Counted from the first letter of the stretch, positions 1 through 17,948 are shown. The stretch is DNA of 64,000 bases from Mastigias papua (GCA_964019165.1 OZ025268.1:1270001-1334000), one strand, 5' to 3'. A program made the numbers and translations. The notes: generated from the letters alone by a model not told the origin.

Positions 1-830
1 TTTGCCCAAAAATGACCACAATTCAAATCGATCGATTTTGATTGAACATTGAAAAGTGATGAAAATGAGGCAATTTTGGCCAAAAAGTAAGGCTATAGCC
101 TTGGTATTTTGCCCAAAAATGACCACAATTCAAATCGATCGATTTTGATTGAACATTGAAAAGTGATGAAAATGAGGCAATTTTGGCCAAAAAGTAAGGC
201 TATAGCCTTGGTATTTTGCCCAAAAATGACCACAATTCAAATCGATCGATTTTGATTGAACATTGAAAAGTGATGAAAATGAGGCAATTTTGGCCAAAGA
301 GTAAGGCTATAGCCTTGGTATTTTGCCCAAAAATGACCACAATTCAAATCGATCGATTTTGATTGAACATTGAAAAGTGATGAAAATGAGGCAATTTTGG
401 CCAAAAAGTAAGGCTATAGACTTGGTATTTTGCCCAAAAATGACCACAATTCAAATCGATCGATTTTGATTGAACATTGAAAAGTGATGAAAATGAGGCA
501 ATTTTGGCCAAAAAGTAAGGCTATAGCCTTGGTATTTTGCCCAAAAATGACCACAATTCAAATCGATCGATTTTGATTGAACATTGTAAAGTGATGAAAA
601 CGAGGCAATTTTGGCCAAAAAGTAAGGCTATAGCCTTGATAGTTTTCCCATAAATGATCAACATATAAATTGATCGATGTCTGATTGTAGATTGAAAAGT
701 GATGAAAATGACCCAAAGGTGGCAAAAAGTAAGCCTGTAGCTTTGGTATTTTCCCAAAAATGACCAAAATTGATGTCGATTCCAAATTGAAAGGTGATGA
801 AAATGAGCCAATGTGGTAGTCAAACAGTAA
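1..830. repeat. 107-bp satellite array (about 8 units)
   Basis: Units begin at 1, 108, 215, 322, 429 and 536 and are almost identical. Two diverged units follow at about 643 and 750, then the array fades near 830. The period is exactly 107 bp in the first six units. Each unit carries the palindrome ATCGATCGAT and the stretch AAGGCTATAGCCTTGG, itself an inverted repeat. The array is cut by the left edge, so its real size is unknown. Open frames across it are by-products of the repeat, not genes. Confidence 0.97.
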
Positions 831-840
831 GCATTAGGCA

Positions 841-3401
841 AGTGTGTTTAGTAACTGGTGAGCAAGGTGTAGTCATCATGGCTGTCGGTATGTATATTGA
901 TCAAGCCAGTGAGTATCAGGTGTAGTCATCATATCAGTTCATATGAGGCTGTCGGGAGGTGACTCGAAATGCGTAATGGCTAGATAGACTGTATCATATA
1001 GCAATGCAAACCTGAAGCTGATAAATCCATAAGTTGGACGGTGTCCTTCTCATATCAATGAACACGTAAATCACAAACTGGAAGAGAGTTATCTGTATTT
1101 CCCAGCAGTCTATCTGCTAATATAGGATCGTCAAATGAAAGAACGTACTTACTAAGCGTGTGCCTACTCATTTGCACAAAAAATGCCAACTCTCTATAAG
1201 CAGAAAAGGTATTGGGTATCAACTTACAATGCCTCATCAACTATTTTTAATAAAAATTGCTCCAAGATGATGATTGGCATAGGGTAAGCTAAGTTGTAAA
1301 ATAAAGCTAAAAAAAAGGATTGAATTCAAAATAAACATCTTCAGAAGCTGGCAAAAATAAACTGCTATAGATTTAAGCTAAGTAAAATCCATGGAGCTAG
1401 CATTTACCTGAATTTAAAGTTATTTTTAAGTTTTTGCTATTTTTGATATTATACACATCATTTGACACAAATGATTTAGAGAACAATCTTCTTTTTAAAA
1501 TGCTAAAAATGGTCCAAACTTGCTTTGTATAAATTTTGCAACATGTTTTATGCTTACTCCATACAAATTTCACAATAATGGACAAAAATGCTTTAAATCA
1601 ACTCAGTTTTGAACCTTCTTCAAATTTCATGAAATCAACTGCCCTATATCTAATAAACCTTGACACTCTTTCTTCCAAACTCTTCAATTGCAACATGCAT
1701 TTTCTTACATAAAAGGGTTGTAAGATAACAAATTCACATCACGAAAAATCTCAAACAGGGACTGGTTCCTAGTCTATAATTTTTGAAATTTCCCACTGGA
1801 TTCTTCCTTTTCCAGGAACCAAATTTTTGGGCATTCTTTATTGTAATTTCTTCAGTTCAATCTTCCAAACAATCTTCCGTTAATCTTAATCTTCAAAACT
1901 TCATTTCTTCTTAATATGAGTTCATAACTTCTCATCTATCTTCATTCTTCAAGCTATGAAATTTATAAAGAACTCTGGTCAGATAAGTAGCAGCAAGAGA
2001 CTTGTCAATATCACAAAAACTCTCTTAAACAACAAAATTTGGTAGCAGGGGAAAGGGATGTAGATAATCAGACAGTATTAAGATTAAAAATTCTAAACAA
2101 CTTAACCCCTGTTACTTTAAGTTCAAATGCTAAATATTAAAACTAGTGTTAATCTAACACAGTAGCTGACATAATACCATACATTTGTACTAATTATGAT
2201 AAATTTCTGTTAATAAGTTTTCTACATCAACTTGTCTAGTGCATTGAGATAAACATGAGAACTGCTGTGTTTGTCCTACCATCCCTTTCAAACAGATGCC
2301 AAAATGTTTTTCAAAGGTCATTTCACAAGCTGGCCAGAAAAAGCTCTGAAAGCTGAATTGTGAAGTTTCAAAATTAAAAAATTACTTTTTAGCTCAGCAA
2401 ATCTTCAAGTCTTCATGTTCTACTTGAAGATGGAATGAATTCTTAGCTTGACTTGCTTCATTTTCTGTAAAACATTATCAAGACAATATCATACACAGGA
2501 AAGAGAAACACAAACATCTTCCAAAATTCCACCACTAATCAAGCAAGACTGTGTTCAGACTACCATGTTATGCATTCAGTTATGTTTTGAATCCTTATTC
2601 TATCTATTCTACCTCCAATAACAAAAATATGGATTTATAGTGAGTTTTATAACAATCTCTTGATAGTATCTGACTTACTCCTCTTGTTGAGCTACAAAAC
2701 TATCCAATTAAAACAAAGCCCCCCTCTCTCCAATACAACTCTCTACAAGTTTGATTAAACAGCATGCAACTCTATGGTAACCCAACTATATAATAAAAGG
2801 GATTCAGAATAAGAAACAGAAGAGTACGCTTGAACTGGTTTTAAAGAAGAAGGTTACACTCAAAAATCTGGATACAGTCTGAATATCTCCTCATGATCAG
2901 AACAAAATGAATGTCCAAGAAATACCTATGCACAGTCTTATGTCCCATGTTAGTTTTACTAGGTTGGCAATAAAATACACAAAATAAAACGAAATGTATA
3001 CACTTGTCAAAGTTGACTATATATGAATCACTGCTTTTATCTTCAGAGACTGATGTCTACAGAGATCCAATTTCTTGTCTGAAATTGAAATAGGAAAATA
3101 TATATAATGTATAAAGATCAAACGAGCACAGACACAAGCTTTGAAACAACTCTATATAACATTTTACTCTTTAAATCTCTCTAAAAATCTTCTCTCCTTC
3201 TAAGTAATGAACTCTACATTACAACTATCCTGCTAATGTCACTTGCATCATTCAACTTACAAAGAATGTTTTCAAACATCTAAGCATTGGGACAATGATT
3301 CGTGGACAATGATCCCTGCACTTCTGTCAAACTAAGTGCCAAAAGCTAGCTCTCTTTCCAGCATTTTTGTCAAGAAAAACTATGAATAAATCAATTACCT
3401 A
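841..3401. other. No gene recognised; 3' flank of TRA2
   Basis: AT-rich sequence with no convincing ORF. On the minus strand a good splice acceptor lies near 3080 (TTTCAATTTCAG). With the donor-like GTAATTG at 3398, just after the TRA2 stop, it could bound a 3'UTR intron. No clear transposon ends were seen. Confidence 0.5.
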
Positions 3402-7925
<4,524 letters not shown>

Positions 7926-9889
7926 TCTCAAACAAAGAGCTTTCAAAAACCTCCAAGGTACCCAATCTTCTCTGAAGACAGCCGAAGAGACGCATGTGGT
8001 AACATAATGCATTGCGAGTGTTTGCGCAAGCATAAGTATCCCATAATGCATTGTAACTACAGATTGTTCTACATCCCATTTTTGTGGGTTTCCTGAAATT
8101 TTCTTTGTTTTGAGAAAACGTTCCTACTGAGAAAACACAGGCCCATTCCTATAGTAGAGTATGGGAGGCTGTCACGCCCCTAGATAAAATGTCTGTCGGC
8201 AAATAACCAACACTTGCCATTTCTGTTGGCAAATTGCTTTGATATTGAATTCTAGGAGCCTAAGAAGAATGTTTTATACAATCTATCACCAAATTGAACG
8301 CATAATACTTAAAAATTTAAGGAGGTATTCTTCAATCATAATAGTCAAGTCCATTTTGTCAGAAAATTGTAGATCCTACATCCCCATCGGTTCTTCGGGG
8401 CTCAACATTCTGTGGTCAATTGGTCCTTGGCAAAGTTTTTGCTATTCTTTTCTTGAAAAATTGCAAATCTGGTAATTGCATTTTTATACCACTAAAAATG
8501 TATATGCACTTATGATCATCAGCAAACTTAAAAAGAACAAAGTATTTTATCACTTCTTAATTTGAAAAATTTTATTCCAAGTTATATACTATTTGTAAAC
8601 TTTTAAAGTGCCCTATCCCTGCCCTAGAAATTGCCTAGTTGCCCCTCTGATATGTGGCTACCACATATTTCAAATAAATTGCATAGCAGGGCTAAAAGTT
8701 CTTATCCACCAAGAAGAAGAAGAAAACTACTGGAATTATGATATTGATTGACGACAAGAGGTTAGAACGTCTTCACCATAGAAAATGTGAATTTGTAAAA
8801 GAACTATCGATACTTAAAATGACTGTGAAACGAGCTAAAAATTGATTTACTGAGTTATAAAGCAGGTACCAAACTAAATCTCCGATGTAAAAAAGTAATT
8901 GATTCTATTATATACAGCTTGAAAGTGGAATTGTCGATTTTTGATGTGTATTTGAAGGAGATCGTATAAAAAGATCTTGAAAAATAGTCAATACATATAA
9001 AGACACTAAAGGGAACAATCAGACGAAATATTTGATATCGAAGCAAGCTTAAATCAGATTGCTGGTGCTATGATGTCTTTTAACATTGTCAGTAACAAGC
9101 AATTGACCCTGTAGACTCTGTACACGGCCCAGTAAAATAGCAGAATTTACAGCTGTAGGCCTACTAGTGGGAGCTTTTTCCGAAAAGTTCTTATTTTTCA
9201 AAATTTAATTACTGTTTTGAAAGAAACGTAATGAAACTACGACCAACTCTTTGGGTAGAACTACCAATTCCTTGAACTTCAGCTTCGCAACATAAAAGTT
9301 GACTTCCTCTCCCTCATATCGATCAATGTCGAGTGATAGGGGAACAACTCCATGCCATTTGGTCAATACTGAGTGAGGGGGAAGGAAAATTTGAAAGCAA
9401 TACCAGTTTGTAGCTACGGGAACTTCAGCTTGTCTCATAACTTTTGTCCAAGATTGTAGTCGCATGTTAGTTTATCAGTGTACTGAGCAAGATCTACTGT
9501 ATAGCATTTCTTGGGACATACAAGTCGAGCTTTGCTGTAAATAGAATGGGACCCTTTTATCGGGCTTGGCCTAATACTCAAATCACCTTGAAAGGTGCCC
9601 TGGCTAGTATTGCAAGAGGACATGGCTGTAAAGGCGGCATCTCTACATGGCTATCCGAAAAAACACACAAAAAGACAAGGTATTAGTTTCCTCAGTTTAA
9701 AACAACAGCCGAAGTCAATGGGACATTTTCATTGATATGTTTTTCACTGTAGCCTTTTATCCATCGCACTGATGCTGTTTATCGACGATTTAGAATGATT
9801 GCTTTTTGATAAATGTAATAACGGGCCTTTTATGAAGTAATCTGATGGATTATGAAAGGAGCGAATGATCTCGTAGCCTCATTTATAAT
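7926..9889. other. No gene recognised; TRA2 upstream flank
   Basis: The TRA2 5'UTR and promoter must lie at its left side. Minus-strand open frames at 9205-9623 are not identifiable and show no paired splice sites I can defend. Confidence 0.4.
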
Positions 9890-10153
9890 ATGAATGAAGC
9901 GATTAAGCTGAAAATTTCAGAGGATTTATGGTTCTCCATTGAAGACTTCAATGACTGGTGCCAACCATACAAAGAAGTTAAACCAAGACAAATGCTCTTC
10001 ACAGATCTGGTGGTGGGGGAAGGGAGGTGGCTAGTAGTTGCATATAATGAGATCACTCTAGGGGACTTTGTATGTATGGAAAATATGCGCAATCTCCAGT
10101 GCTACAAAGTTAATTTATGGAGAACGCCTGAAATCCAGCAATTACATTTGTAG
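9890..10153 (+). other. Unidentified 87-residue open frame, coding status doubtful
   Basis: An ATG-initiated frame with fairly balanced composition, Trp/Phe/Tyr residues and no low complexity. No motif is recognised, no upstream promoter or splice pair is evident, and the region around it is repeat-like. It could be a gene fragment, an exon or chance. Confidence 0.2.
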
Positions 10154-12540
10154 TCGAAAATCAAAAGAAATACGATAGAATAAGTTACTGTTGGATGATA
10201 AATTAAAAGAGAATTTTACAAATAATCAACTACTCCTTTGTTTTGTAAGAGACCTAGCTCAAAGCCTAATAGTAAAAGTTCCTTAATATTTGGCAATATC
10301 GTAGTTCTAAAAAGTTTCTTAATTTACTGAAAAAAATGTAATGAAAACCAAAATAAAATGCAATAGCCATTGTCTTTTGTAGTACCCATAAGGCTTATTG
10401 ATTTTTCAGCACATAAAATTTATTGCAGTGGAGACTTAAAACCGTGGAGGAAAAATGTGTTTCCTAAACTGGAAAGATAGCACAGAACTTTCTGAAGTTT
10501 CTTAACTGATTCCTTGCGGTTCTAAATGTATCTTAAATTTTAGGCTGTCTATTACTAGTTTCCATACAACTGGTTTGTTATACAAAAAAACATGTATTTA
10601 CCATTCCAATTGGAAACAAATTCTGATAAGGTTGATAATAAACAACAGGATATGTGCAATACCTTCAAAAGTAGTCAGGCGGAATGCGTTAGAAGGCGTT
10701 TTTCTGCATGAAGCTTCACATATATTGGCAAAAGATCACTCTTGAAAAAAACAATTTTGTAGGGCATTTGAGTTTAAAATTATCAAAAAAACTAAAACCA
10801 TTGAGTCTTGGCAAAGATTATCTGATTAATTCTGCTATCAGGTAAACAGAATTGTACAGAGAACATTGCGTAATACTTCAATCAATAAAACCCCATAGGC
10901 TTGTAAGATCATTGTAAGTTTTAAGTTATGATTAAAAAGACTTTCAAAGAAAAAGAAGGGAAAGTATGATAACAAAAGAAGATACCACATTATCTTTATT
11001 AAAAGTCAAGGAGCTGAGTTTAAAGAGAGTCTTCTTCTTGACTCTTAGGCAGCTACGAGTCTCAAGGTAACGGTGCACCCTATGAAGAAGCTAAGAGGAT
11101 GTTCTAAACGAGGCTGTTAACATGAGAGGTCAATATTTGATCGTAAGCATTGGACAGGCGATCGTATAACAATCATTTATTGAGGAGCTCTCACTGTTAA
11201 CGACCGCTTGTTTAACAAAGCTGGTAACTATGAAACAGTCAAAAACATTCAATCTAGAGCTTCTTCTTGTAGCAAAAGTTTAGATGCGACAATAGTACAC
11301 TTTGCAATACCGATCAAAACATTTGTAATTGATCTGGTCTCTGTTTCTGTTGTTGTTTTGGTCAAAAACAGGTAGTATTTTGGTTGAAGTCGAGATCGAA
11401 GGTGAATGCAATAAAGCTGCAGAAGAGCTAAGAAAAGAAACTTGAAGACATTCGTATGAGGAAGTAAATTGCAAATATGGTTTTTACGGAAAGAAACATT
11501 GCTGATAGATACGACCAGTTGTAAGTATACGAGCGTTCGATTTTAAATCAAAGTTAACGCAAATCAACTGCGAATTGGCTGGTGAATATATGTAAAATTT
11601 GTTGCGGATGAATGATGACTTGATTCTAACTGATCGTAGCAACATTTTGTCGCAAAAGTACTTTTCATCCAGTTTTTGTTGTTTAGTAGTTGATGAATTG
11701 CCTGTCGTTATGGGCTTATTTACACATACTACAATCAAAACTGCAAAATCCATTCACGATTCGTTTCAATATTTTGCAGTCAACACTACTCATAATGTAT
11801 TGTGCAAGAAAACTTTAAATGAATGATAAATTTACCAAACCGCTAAACTATAATTTTTAAAGCAAATGAAATTTCATTTATAAAGCGAGAAACCACTTTT
11901 TGAATGGAAAGCATTACATATTTATTGAACTTTTGAAAGCAAACCGAACCACAATAGTACCTTTCTTATCCTTATTTACTTCGTCTCAGTTACAGGTTGG
12001 TGTACTTTCCACGTAAAGTTGTCGGTCTTGTTTGACATAATCCGAAATCTTTGACTTTTGTGTTAGTAATAATCGTCTTAATGCAGTGTGGAAAAAATGC
12101 GACAGAATTGGAATAAATTTCCGAAAGTATGGTCTTGTGGGCTAATCAAACTTAGTAGGGAATTTCTCTCAAAACTAGCTGCATTTTGAAATTATGGCTA
12201 AATATTAAGTTGCGTTAAATTTGAAAGTTTTTCTTTATGCAAGCATTAATCATGCAAAGCAGAGCTTTCTCAGGAAGTTGTCTATCAACTGTTATAACAT
12301 TTTGTGTGAAAAGTTACCTGATAAAGTTCTGCGCAAATCCATTTAATGTCCAATCACATATTTGTGTGATGGCACAAGTCTCGTAATAAACAGAAGGCTG
12401 GATGACCTAGACAGCTTCTGTGCTTTTACATAACATGTGGGATTACTGGATTATATGAATGTAACAGTCAATGGTGTGAAATACAGGGCTAGGTATAACT
12501 GTTGTCAGCCTCAGGATTATAAATAAAGAATCGAATGCAT
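10154..12540. other. No gene recognised
   Basis: AT-rich. The part 10230-10600 has weak ends (TTTGTTTTGTAAGAG and ACAAAAAAACATGTA) recalling the TATAAGAAA-type MITE family found elsewhere in the window. The remainder shows nothing I can name. Confidence 0.4.
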
Positions 12541-13190
12541 CGAGCCTTTTTTGTAAGAAAGTGGTTTATACGAAAGCTGTGATCTTCTTCTTCTTTGCAT
12601 TTCCTATTCGGGGTCGCAGCAGCGCATCGCCGTTCTCCACATCAGCCGGTCCTCCGCATCCTCTTCACTGACATTTGCCTTCTTCATATCCTCCTTTATA
12701 TTGTCATTCCATCTCCTCCGTGGCCTCCCTCTTGTCCTCCTGCCTGGTATGTCAAATCCCATCACTCTTCTGCCTAAGTAGCTTTCTTCCCTTCTCTTCA
12801 AATGCCCAAACCATCTTAGTCTCTCTCCTCTCAGCTTCTCCCCGATTCTTCTGATCTTTGACGTCCCCCAGATGTACTTGTTCCTCACTCTGTCCTTCAG
12901 CGTCACTCCAGTGCCCATCTCATCATCTTCAATTCAGCCGCATACAAAAGCTGTAATCGACTGCTGAAAATATTACGAAAGTTTAATAGCGGACTTCTGA
13001 GATCTTAGAAAGTTGAGAGTTGATGCAAACTTGAAATTCCAATTTTCATGCAAGTCTCTTTTGCTTAATTTGTTTAGATTTCATATGAAAATCTTTGTAT
13101 GTCAGCGTTTTGTAGTGCCTATCTTTCTGTTGATGAGGCTAAGAAAACTAAGAAATTTTCAGCACTGGGGAAAATGACTTTTTACAAACT
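12541..13190 (+). mobile_element. TATAAGAAA-family MITE, split by a LINE insertion
   Basis: Left end TTGTAAGAAAGTGG. Body after the insertion contains GAAATTCCAATTTTCA and ATTTCATATGAAAATC, shared with copies at 15423, 17332, 19710, 24754 (inverted) and 62617. The copy is interrupted at 12585-12946 by a LINE fragment. No coding capacity. Right boundary approximate. Confidence 0.7.
12585..12946 (-). mobile_element. 5'-truncated non-LTR retrotransposon tail
   Basis: The minus-strand frame at 12604-12918 carries the typical end of a LINE ORF2: RLRWFGHLKRREESY, then GRRTRGRPRRRW and a C-terminal DRLMWRTA block. A frameshift lies near the 5' end. The 3' end is an (AAG)n tail. The fragment is flanked by 12-bp near-identical repeats at 12573-12584 and 12947-12958 (AAAGCTGTGATC and AAAGCTGTAATC), read as a target-site duplication. 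Confidence 0.85.
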
Positions 13191-13231
13191 ATTCGAAATT
13201 GAAATTTACCTTGGGATTTTTCTCTACTAGT

Positions 13232-13590
13232 AAACACGTCTTTTTTTATAAGAAAACCACTTTTTCGTCTGAGCCTCGATTTTCTTAATTTTTCATGAAA
13301 TTGAGGCTGAGAGTTTTTTACCTTTTATTGGAATAAACAGGCTAAAAGAGGTAACCATTATTTGTTATATTTGTTATACAAAAGTTTGATATTTGTGATC
13401 TAAGATTACTGAAAGAAGTGTAGATCTTCGTACAGGAGCTTGTAAAGAATGAGCTAATATCGATTTCTGGCACGCAAAAAGAGTGAATTCTGGAACTTGA
13501 GCCTCGTGATTTTCTTAACATTTTCTTAAGATTTTGACTTTTTGAGCTCATTTTCTAATAAACCTTTTCTAGCAAAAAGAAACGTGTAAG
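13232..13590. mobile_element. Short TIR element, same terminal type as the MITE family
   Basis: Begins with ACACGTCTTTTTTTATAAG and ends with the inverted form (AGCAAAAAGAAACGTGTA). The interior shares GAGCCTCG and TTCTTAA motifs with the element at 39671. No ORF. Confidence 0.6.
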
Positions 13591-14222
13591 CTCTTTAGGA
13601 TTTTTCGTCTGCTACATATAGGTTGCTTATAAAACGGCTCCTTATTAAAGTGTAGAAAAACTACGTATTGAGACATTAGAATGTGTAATTTCACAGCCAC
13701 TGATTATGAATCTAACTACTTTATAAGCTGATCTCAAAGCAGCCAGACCATCATGCTCTAACGAAGAAGTAAAGAAATATATAAAATGAATGAACACTCG
13801 CTAAGGCCACGTTGACATTACTCCATTTTCCTGTGGATTCGTTTTTTTTCCATAAATGGTGCTGTTTTTCTTCTCTGTTCACACTACTCCATTTTCAGAC
13901 AAAAACAAAAATCTATCAATTGGCGTTCACACTTGTCTACAGAAACGCATCTGATTAAAGGCTTCTTCTATATCAGGGTAATATGAATATAAAGCAAAAA
14001 ACGGAGCTAAACATACCAGTCTTTGTCGAAAAAAGGGGTAGTATGAATAATTTTTAAACATTGTTCATTTTGATACTAATAACTAATCTACAATAATACA
14101 CCTCACTAAAACTAGGCAGTGTAATATTGGCTGCTTCACATTGGATTAGAAACAAAAAAAAAGAAACAAAAAAGCAATAAACTAAAAATTATGAATGATT
14201 TAAATTTAGTTAAAATGTTCAC

Positions 14223-14510
14223 TCAGAAGTCCATCAAATCTGGGTCAGTCCAATCTTTGTTTCGGTGGCAAAATATATAATAGGTGGACCGAATAGCAAT
14301 GGCCATGACTTTTGAAACTAGACGCTTTTGATGTATTTCTGGTAAATCTAGACTTTTCAACAGATTGAATAGAGAATCGCAAGAACTGTCAAGTACACCT
14401 AAAGCACTCATAGACATGTTGATAAAATTGATCTCCTGATACGATGTTGACAATGCAGTAATTAGGGGTCTGCACTTATTCAACTTTCGGTCACTGTTAA
14501 TCTTAAGATT
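14223..14510 (-). mobile_element. Non-LTR retrotransposon ORF2 C-terminal fragment
   Basis: The minus-strand frame has the pattern CRPLITALS, then FINMSMSALGVLDSS, RSTYYIFCHRNKDW and a terminal stop. From family knowledge this resembles the C-terminus of invertebrate LINE reverse-transcriptase proteins. It is cut at its 5' side by the (AAT)n tract near 14519. No other part of the element was found nearby. Confidence 0.65.
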
Positions 14511-14518
14511 GCTCTCAA

Positions 14519-14560
14519 AATAATAATAATAATAATAATTATTATTATTATTATTATTTA
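14519..14560. repeat. (AAT)n(ATT)n palindromic microsatellite
   Basis: About six AAT units run directly into about seven ATT units, making a near-perfect inverted repeat able to form a hairpin. Confidence 0.9.
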
Positions 14561-15288
14561 AAGTTGGTGTTACATAGTTTAAAGAAGAAACTAATCAATA
14601 CCAATTATTTACAATATACTTTACAATTATAACCTAAGAGAATAATGTACAGGCTACATATACAGGCTATTCACAAATTTTGCAATTACATTTTTCACCG
14701 TTCCATGTTATCTTTGTTTTAAAGCTTGTAACTGTTGGTAGTTCCTTTATTTCGATAGACTATTCCACAAGGTTATTCCACAATAGACTTCCTCGCAGTC
14801 TAGCAGTGAATTCGCACTACATACTCTAGAAAGTTCAGTTGATTTTGCAACAAGGTCAAGACAGAAAATAATCGTAGCAAGATTTTGCTGTTAGATATGT
14901 TCCGTTTATTTGTTCGATTTTTTAGCAAGGTCAAAGTAAGCGGAGAAAAGCGGTAGTTAATTACAGATTTTGCTGTTAGATTGTTTCAAGTGGGCGTACA
15001 ACCCACATTGAAAGCATTCGTGAAAACATCGCAAACATTTTGCAATTGTATTCCTTTTGGACTTAAATATGATTACGAGTAATTCGCAACTGACCAGGGC
15101 ACTAATCTATTTCATGCAATCCGACACGATGATGGGTCATCTTCACAATGTGTTGCCTTATTCAATCACACCATATTCCTACATTCCCATTTCTATTTTT
15201 TAAAATATATTACTATTTTGATATCTCTTTAATTTTAATTAGCACACATTAATAGCAGCTTTGTCGGTTGTTTTATTCAGTAGAAATA

Positions 15289-15346
15289 TTCATTATAGAT
15301 ATATTCGTTATAGATATGTTCGTTATAGATATATTCGTTATAGATT
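15289..15346. repeat. 17-bp minisatellite, about 3-4 copies
   Basis: Repeated unit ATTCGTTATAGATATAT with small variations. Confidence 0.85.
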
Positions 15347-15422
15347 AATAGCTAAATAAATCAACAAGTGTAAAATAACAATTCTTAGGTGAAACACAAT
15401 CAGTAAAATGTTAATGTGGTGC

Positions 15423-15790
15423 AAGTTTTTTTCTTAATAAGAAACTAGTTGATAAGAAAGCAGTAATTAACTCCTGAAAAAGTTAAAAAAAGAAGTTTAA
15501 TACTGGATATCTGAAGCCCAAAAGATGGTTGATAAGTTCGTACACACCTGAAATTCCAACTTTCACCCAAGCCTCTTTTGCTTGATTTGTATAGCTTTCC
15601 TATGAAAATCTATTTATTTCTGCCAGACACCGCAGTGGTACACAAACTCTAGTAATCTCGCTAAGAAAGTCTTAAGAAAACTTCAGTGTTGAAATCGTGA
15701 AAACGTTAAGAAAATTTCAGTACTGGACGAAATAACATTTTCTCGTACAAAGGTTTGTGGTAAGAATTTAGAAGAAACCAGCTTTGCAAA
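15423..15790 (+). mobile_element. TATAAGAAA-family MITE copy
   Basis: Contains the shared core (GAAATTCCAACTTTCACC, then CCTCTTTTGCTTGATTTG and TTTCCTATGAAAATC) and the distal TCTTAAGAAAACTTCAG motif. Ends approximate; no coding capacity. Confidence 0.65.
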
Positions 15791-15799
15791 TCATTTCAC

Positions 15800-17330
15800 T
15801 CTCACAAATGGAGTACGTCTGTGAAAATTCCTCGTCCTCGTAGAGCAATCTGTTTTCAAGGGGTGATTTAGACGAATTTGTCAGAGGGACGCTTCTCTCT
15901 GTCTTCCAGCTATTTTTACCATTAATACCTTGCAAACACGACAATTTATCTGAACTTATTGAGCACAGTAATTTTTCATGTCATTTTTCATTTGCTTTAA
16001 CTTTATACTTTCTACTCAGGTCATCTCTTTCTTATGCAAGCATTGCCGATACGACATATTGATGATATCGCACTGTGCTTACTTTGAAACCATTCCATCT
16101 AGAGTTCATTGGCCTTATCTACCCAAATGAAAGTTAGCCGAGCGGCGGCTAGGCGGTAAAACACATTGTGACCCACGGAGCATGGATGGATCTAATAAAA
16201 TTTGAATTGATATTGTTTCATTATAGACATACAATAACAACATGTCATGGCCGACAAAGCGATTCTATTTGCATCTAATGAATGATTTAGGGATGTCATT
16301 AACAAAAGCGCGATTTCTGGTCAACTGCGCTTTAAATTTTGCGTTTGTTGCACTGACAGAGATCTAAAAGTACTCGATATGTGTCATTAATTGATAAAAG
16401 GTTTTGAGAAGTCATATGGCACAAAGGATATCACAGAGCAGTGGCCACGGGTGAGTAACATACAGAATGACATGGAATACAGCCTGAATATGTACCTGTT
16501 TTAGTCCATTTCCAAGGTTTGTTAACTCGATGTTCGTTACTGTAAGAAATGCAGTTACAGCGTCCATATACTATTGTCGATGAAAAATGAGTCTGTTGTC
16601 CTTGCCACCGTAGAGCCATTCTAAAGTGTAGAAATATGAATGACCTGCAATGTAAGAAATACTTCTCATGTTTTTGACATGATCTTTATATTCTGGCCCT
16701 ACAGCATTGCAATTGTATGCAGTGAATGATCTTGGCATTAGTGAAGATAAACTGGAAAATTTCGAGTTAGAAGATATTTACTTCTTAAAGCAACCAACCA
16801 TTAAAGAAAATTAACTATGCATATTCTCTTTTCTTATACACCACTTATAATATTTATAAATACTTTCAAAGCGTATATTCCTTGTTCTGGTACTGTCAGC
16901 GTAAAAAAATGATGCCATTATGGTTTTGATGAGTTTCGCTACTTCTAATACTTCTAGTTCGATCAGATTTAAGTGTGAAAACTATTGGCTTTGAAGCAAC
17001 ATGAATCAATAGCTATGGTAATTTTCCAAACTCTCAATCAGTGTAGATCATTGGTAAACATTTCCTTCTTCAGTCTCTACCTAAAGATTAAATATGCACA
17101 TCATAGACAATAAGAAACCAAAGCAACTTGTTACGGTAGTGATACGGTAGAACCCATCATGTTTATTCTGGAAAAAGAATCAAGAATATCCTGAGAGAAA
17201 TCAAAAAAAGGGCCTAAGAATGGAGAATTTTCTGGTCACAGCTAATGATTCCCACCTAAGTTATTCAAAGAGGAGAAAAGGCCAGTGAGTCAGTTTGGCT
17301 TTGGTCCTCCCGTCGCATTTACTGTACAGA
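15800..17330. other. No gene recognised
   Basis: No ORF with recognisable content and no bounded repeat was found. Confidence 0.4.
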
Positions 17331-17331
17331 C

Positions 17332-17705
17332 TATTCTCAAAAGAAGTGGCCTATATGAAAGAAATACTCGGCTGCTAAAATGTTGAGAAAGCTCAATACT
17401 GGATCTTTGAGATCTGAGAAAGTAGATAAGAAGATAAACATTTTGAAATTCCATATCTCACCCAAACCCACCACCTCTGTTGAGTAATTTGTATAGATTT
17501 CCTGTGACAATCTGCTGTATGTATTTCAGTATCATGTTTATGCAGTACCTCTCTGTCTATCTAACACTACAGTGTTGCATTAACTAGCATAATCTTGCTA
17601 AAAAGTCTTAAGAAAGTCTTAGTACTTAAATCATTAAAAAGCTAAGACATTTTCAATACTGGATACAAAAATTTCTTTGCAAAAAACGTTTTCCTTGAAT
17701 GGCGA
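17332..17705 (+). mobile_element. TATAAGAAA-family MITE copy
   Basis: Carries the family core in order (TACTGGATCTTTGAGATCTG, TTGAAATTCC, TTTGTATAGATTTCC, AAAAAGTCTTAAGAAAG) with more divergence than the copy at 15423. Confidence 0.65.
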
Positions 17706-17948
17706 TGGTGATATAAACTTTACTTCGTATCTGAGACTATTCTGGTAAACAGTAGACATGTTCTTACAACATAAATACGCTCTACGTTTCATACACATCT
17801 GGGCTACAGCAAAATAATCGAGTTTTTGGTCAAAATTGGCTGAGTTAAGTAAGGGCGGTAGTCTGCTACAGATGCCACTTTGTTATTGGTACAAAATCAA
17901 CCAATCAAATAGTCCAAAACCTAATTGCACTCTTAGTTACGATTCTTT

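Noticed and set aside
1..840. Regularly spaced repeats that could suggest a CRISPR array
   Set aside because: Units are contiguous with no unique spacers, and the genome is eukaryotic; it is a satellite.
9205..9623. Overlapping minus-strand frames
   Set aside because: Composition looks mildly protein-like, but no family, splice pairing or start could be supported.
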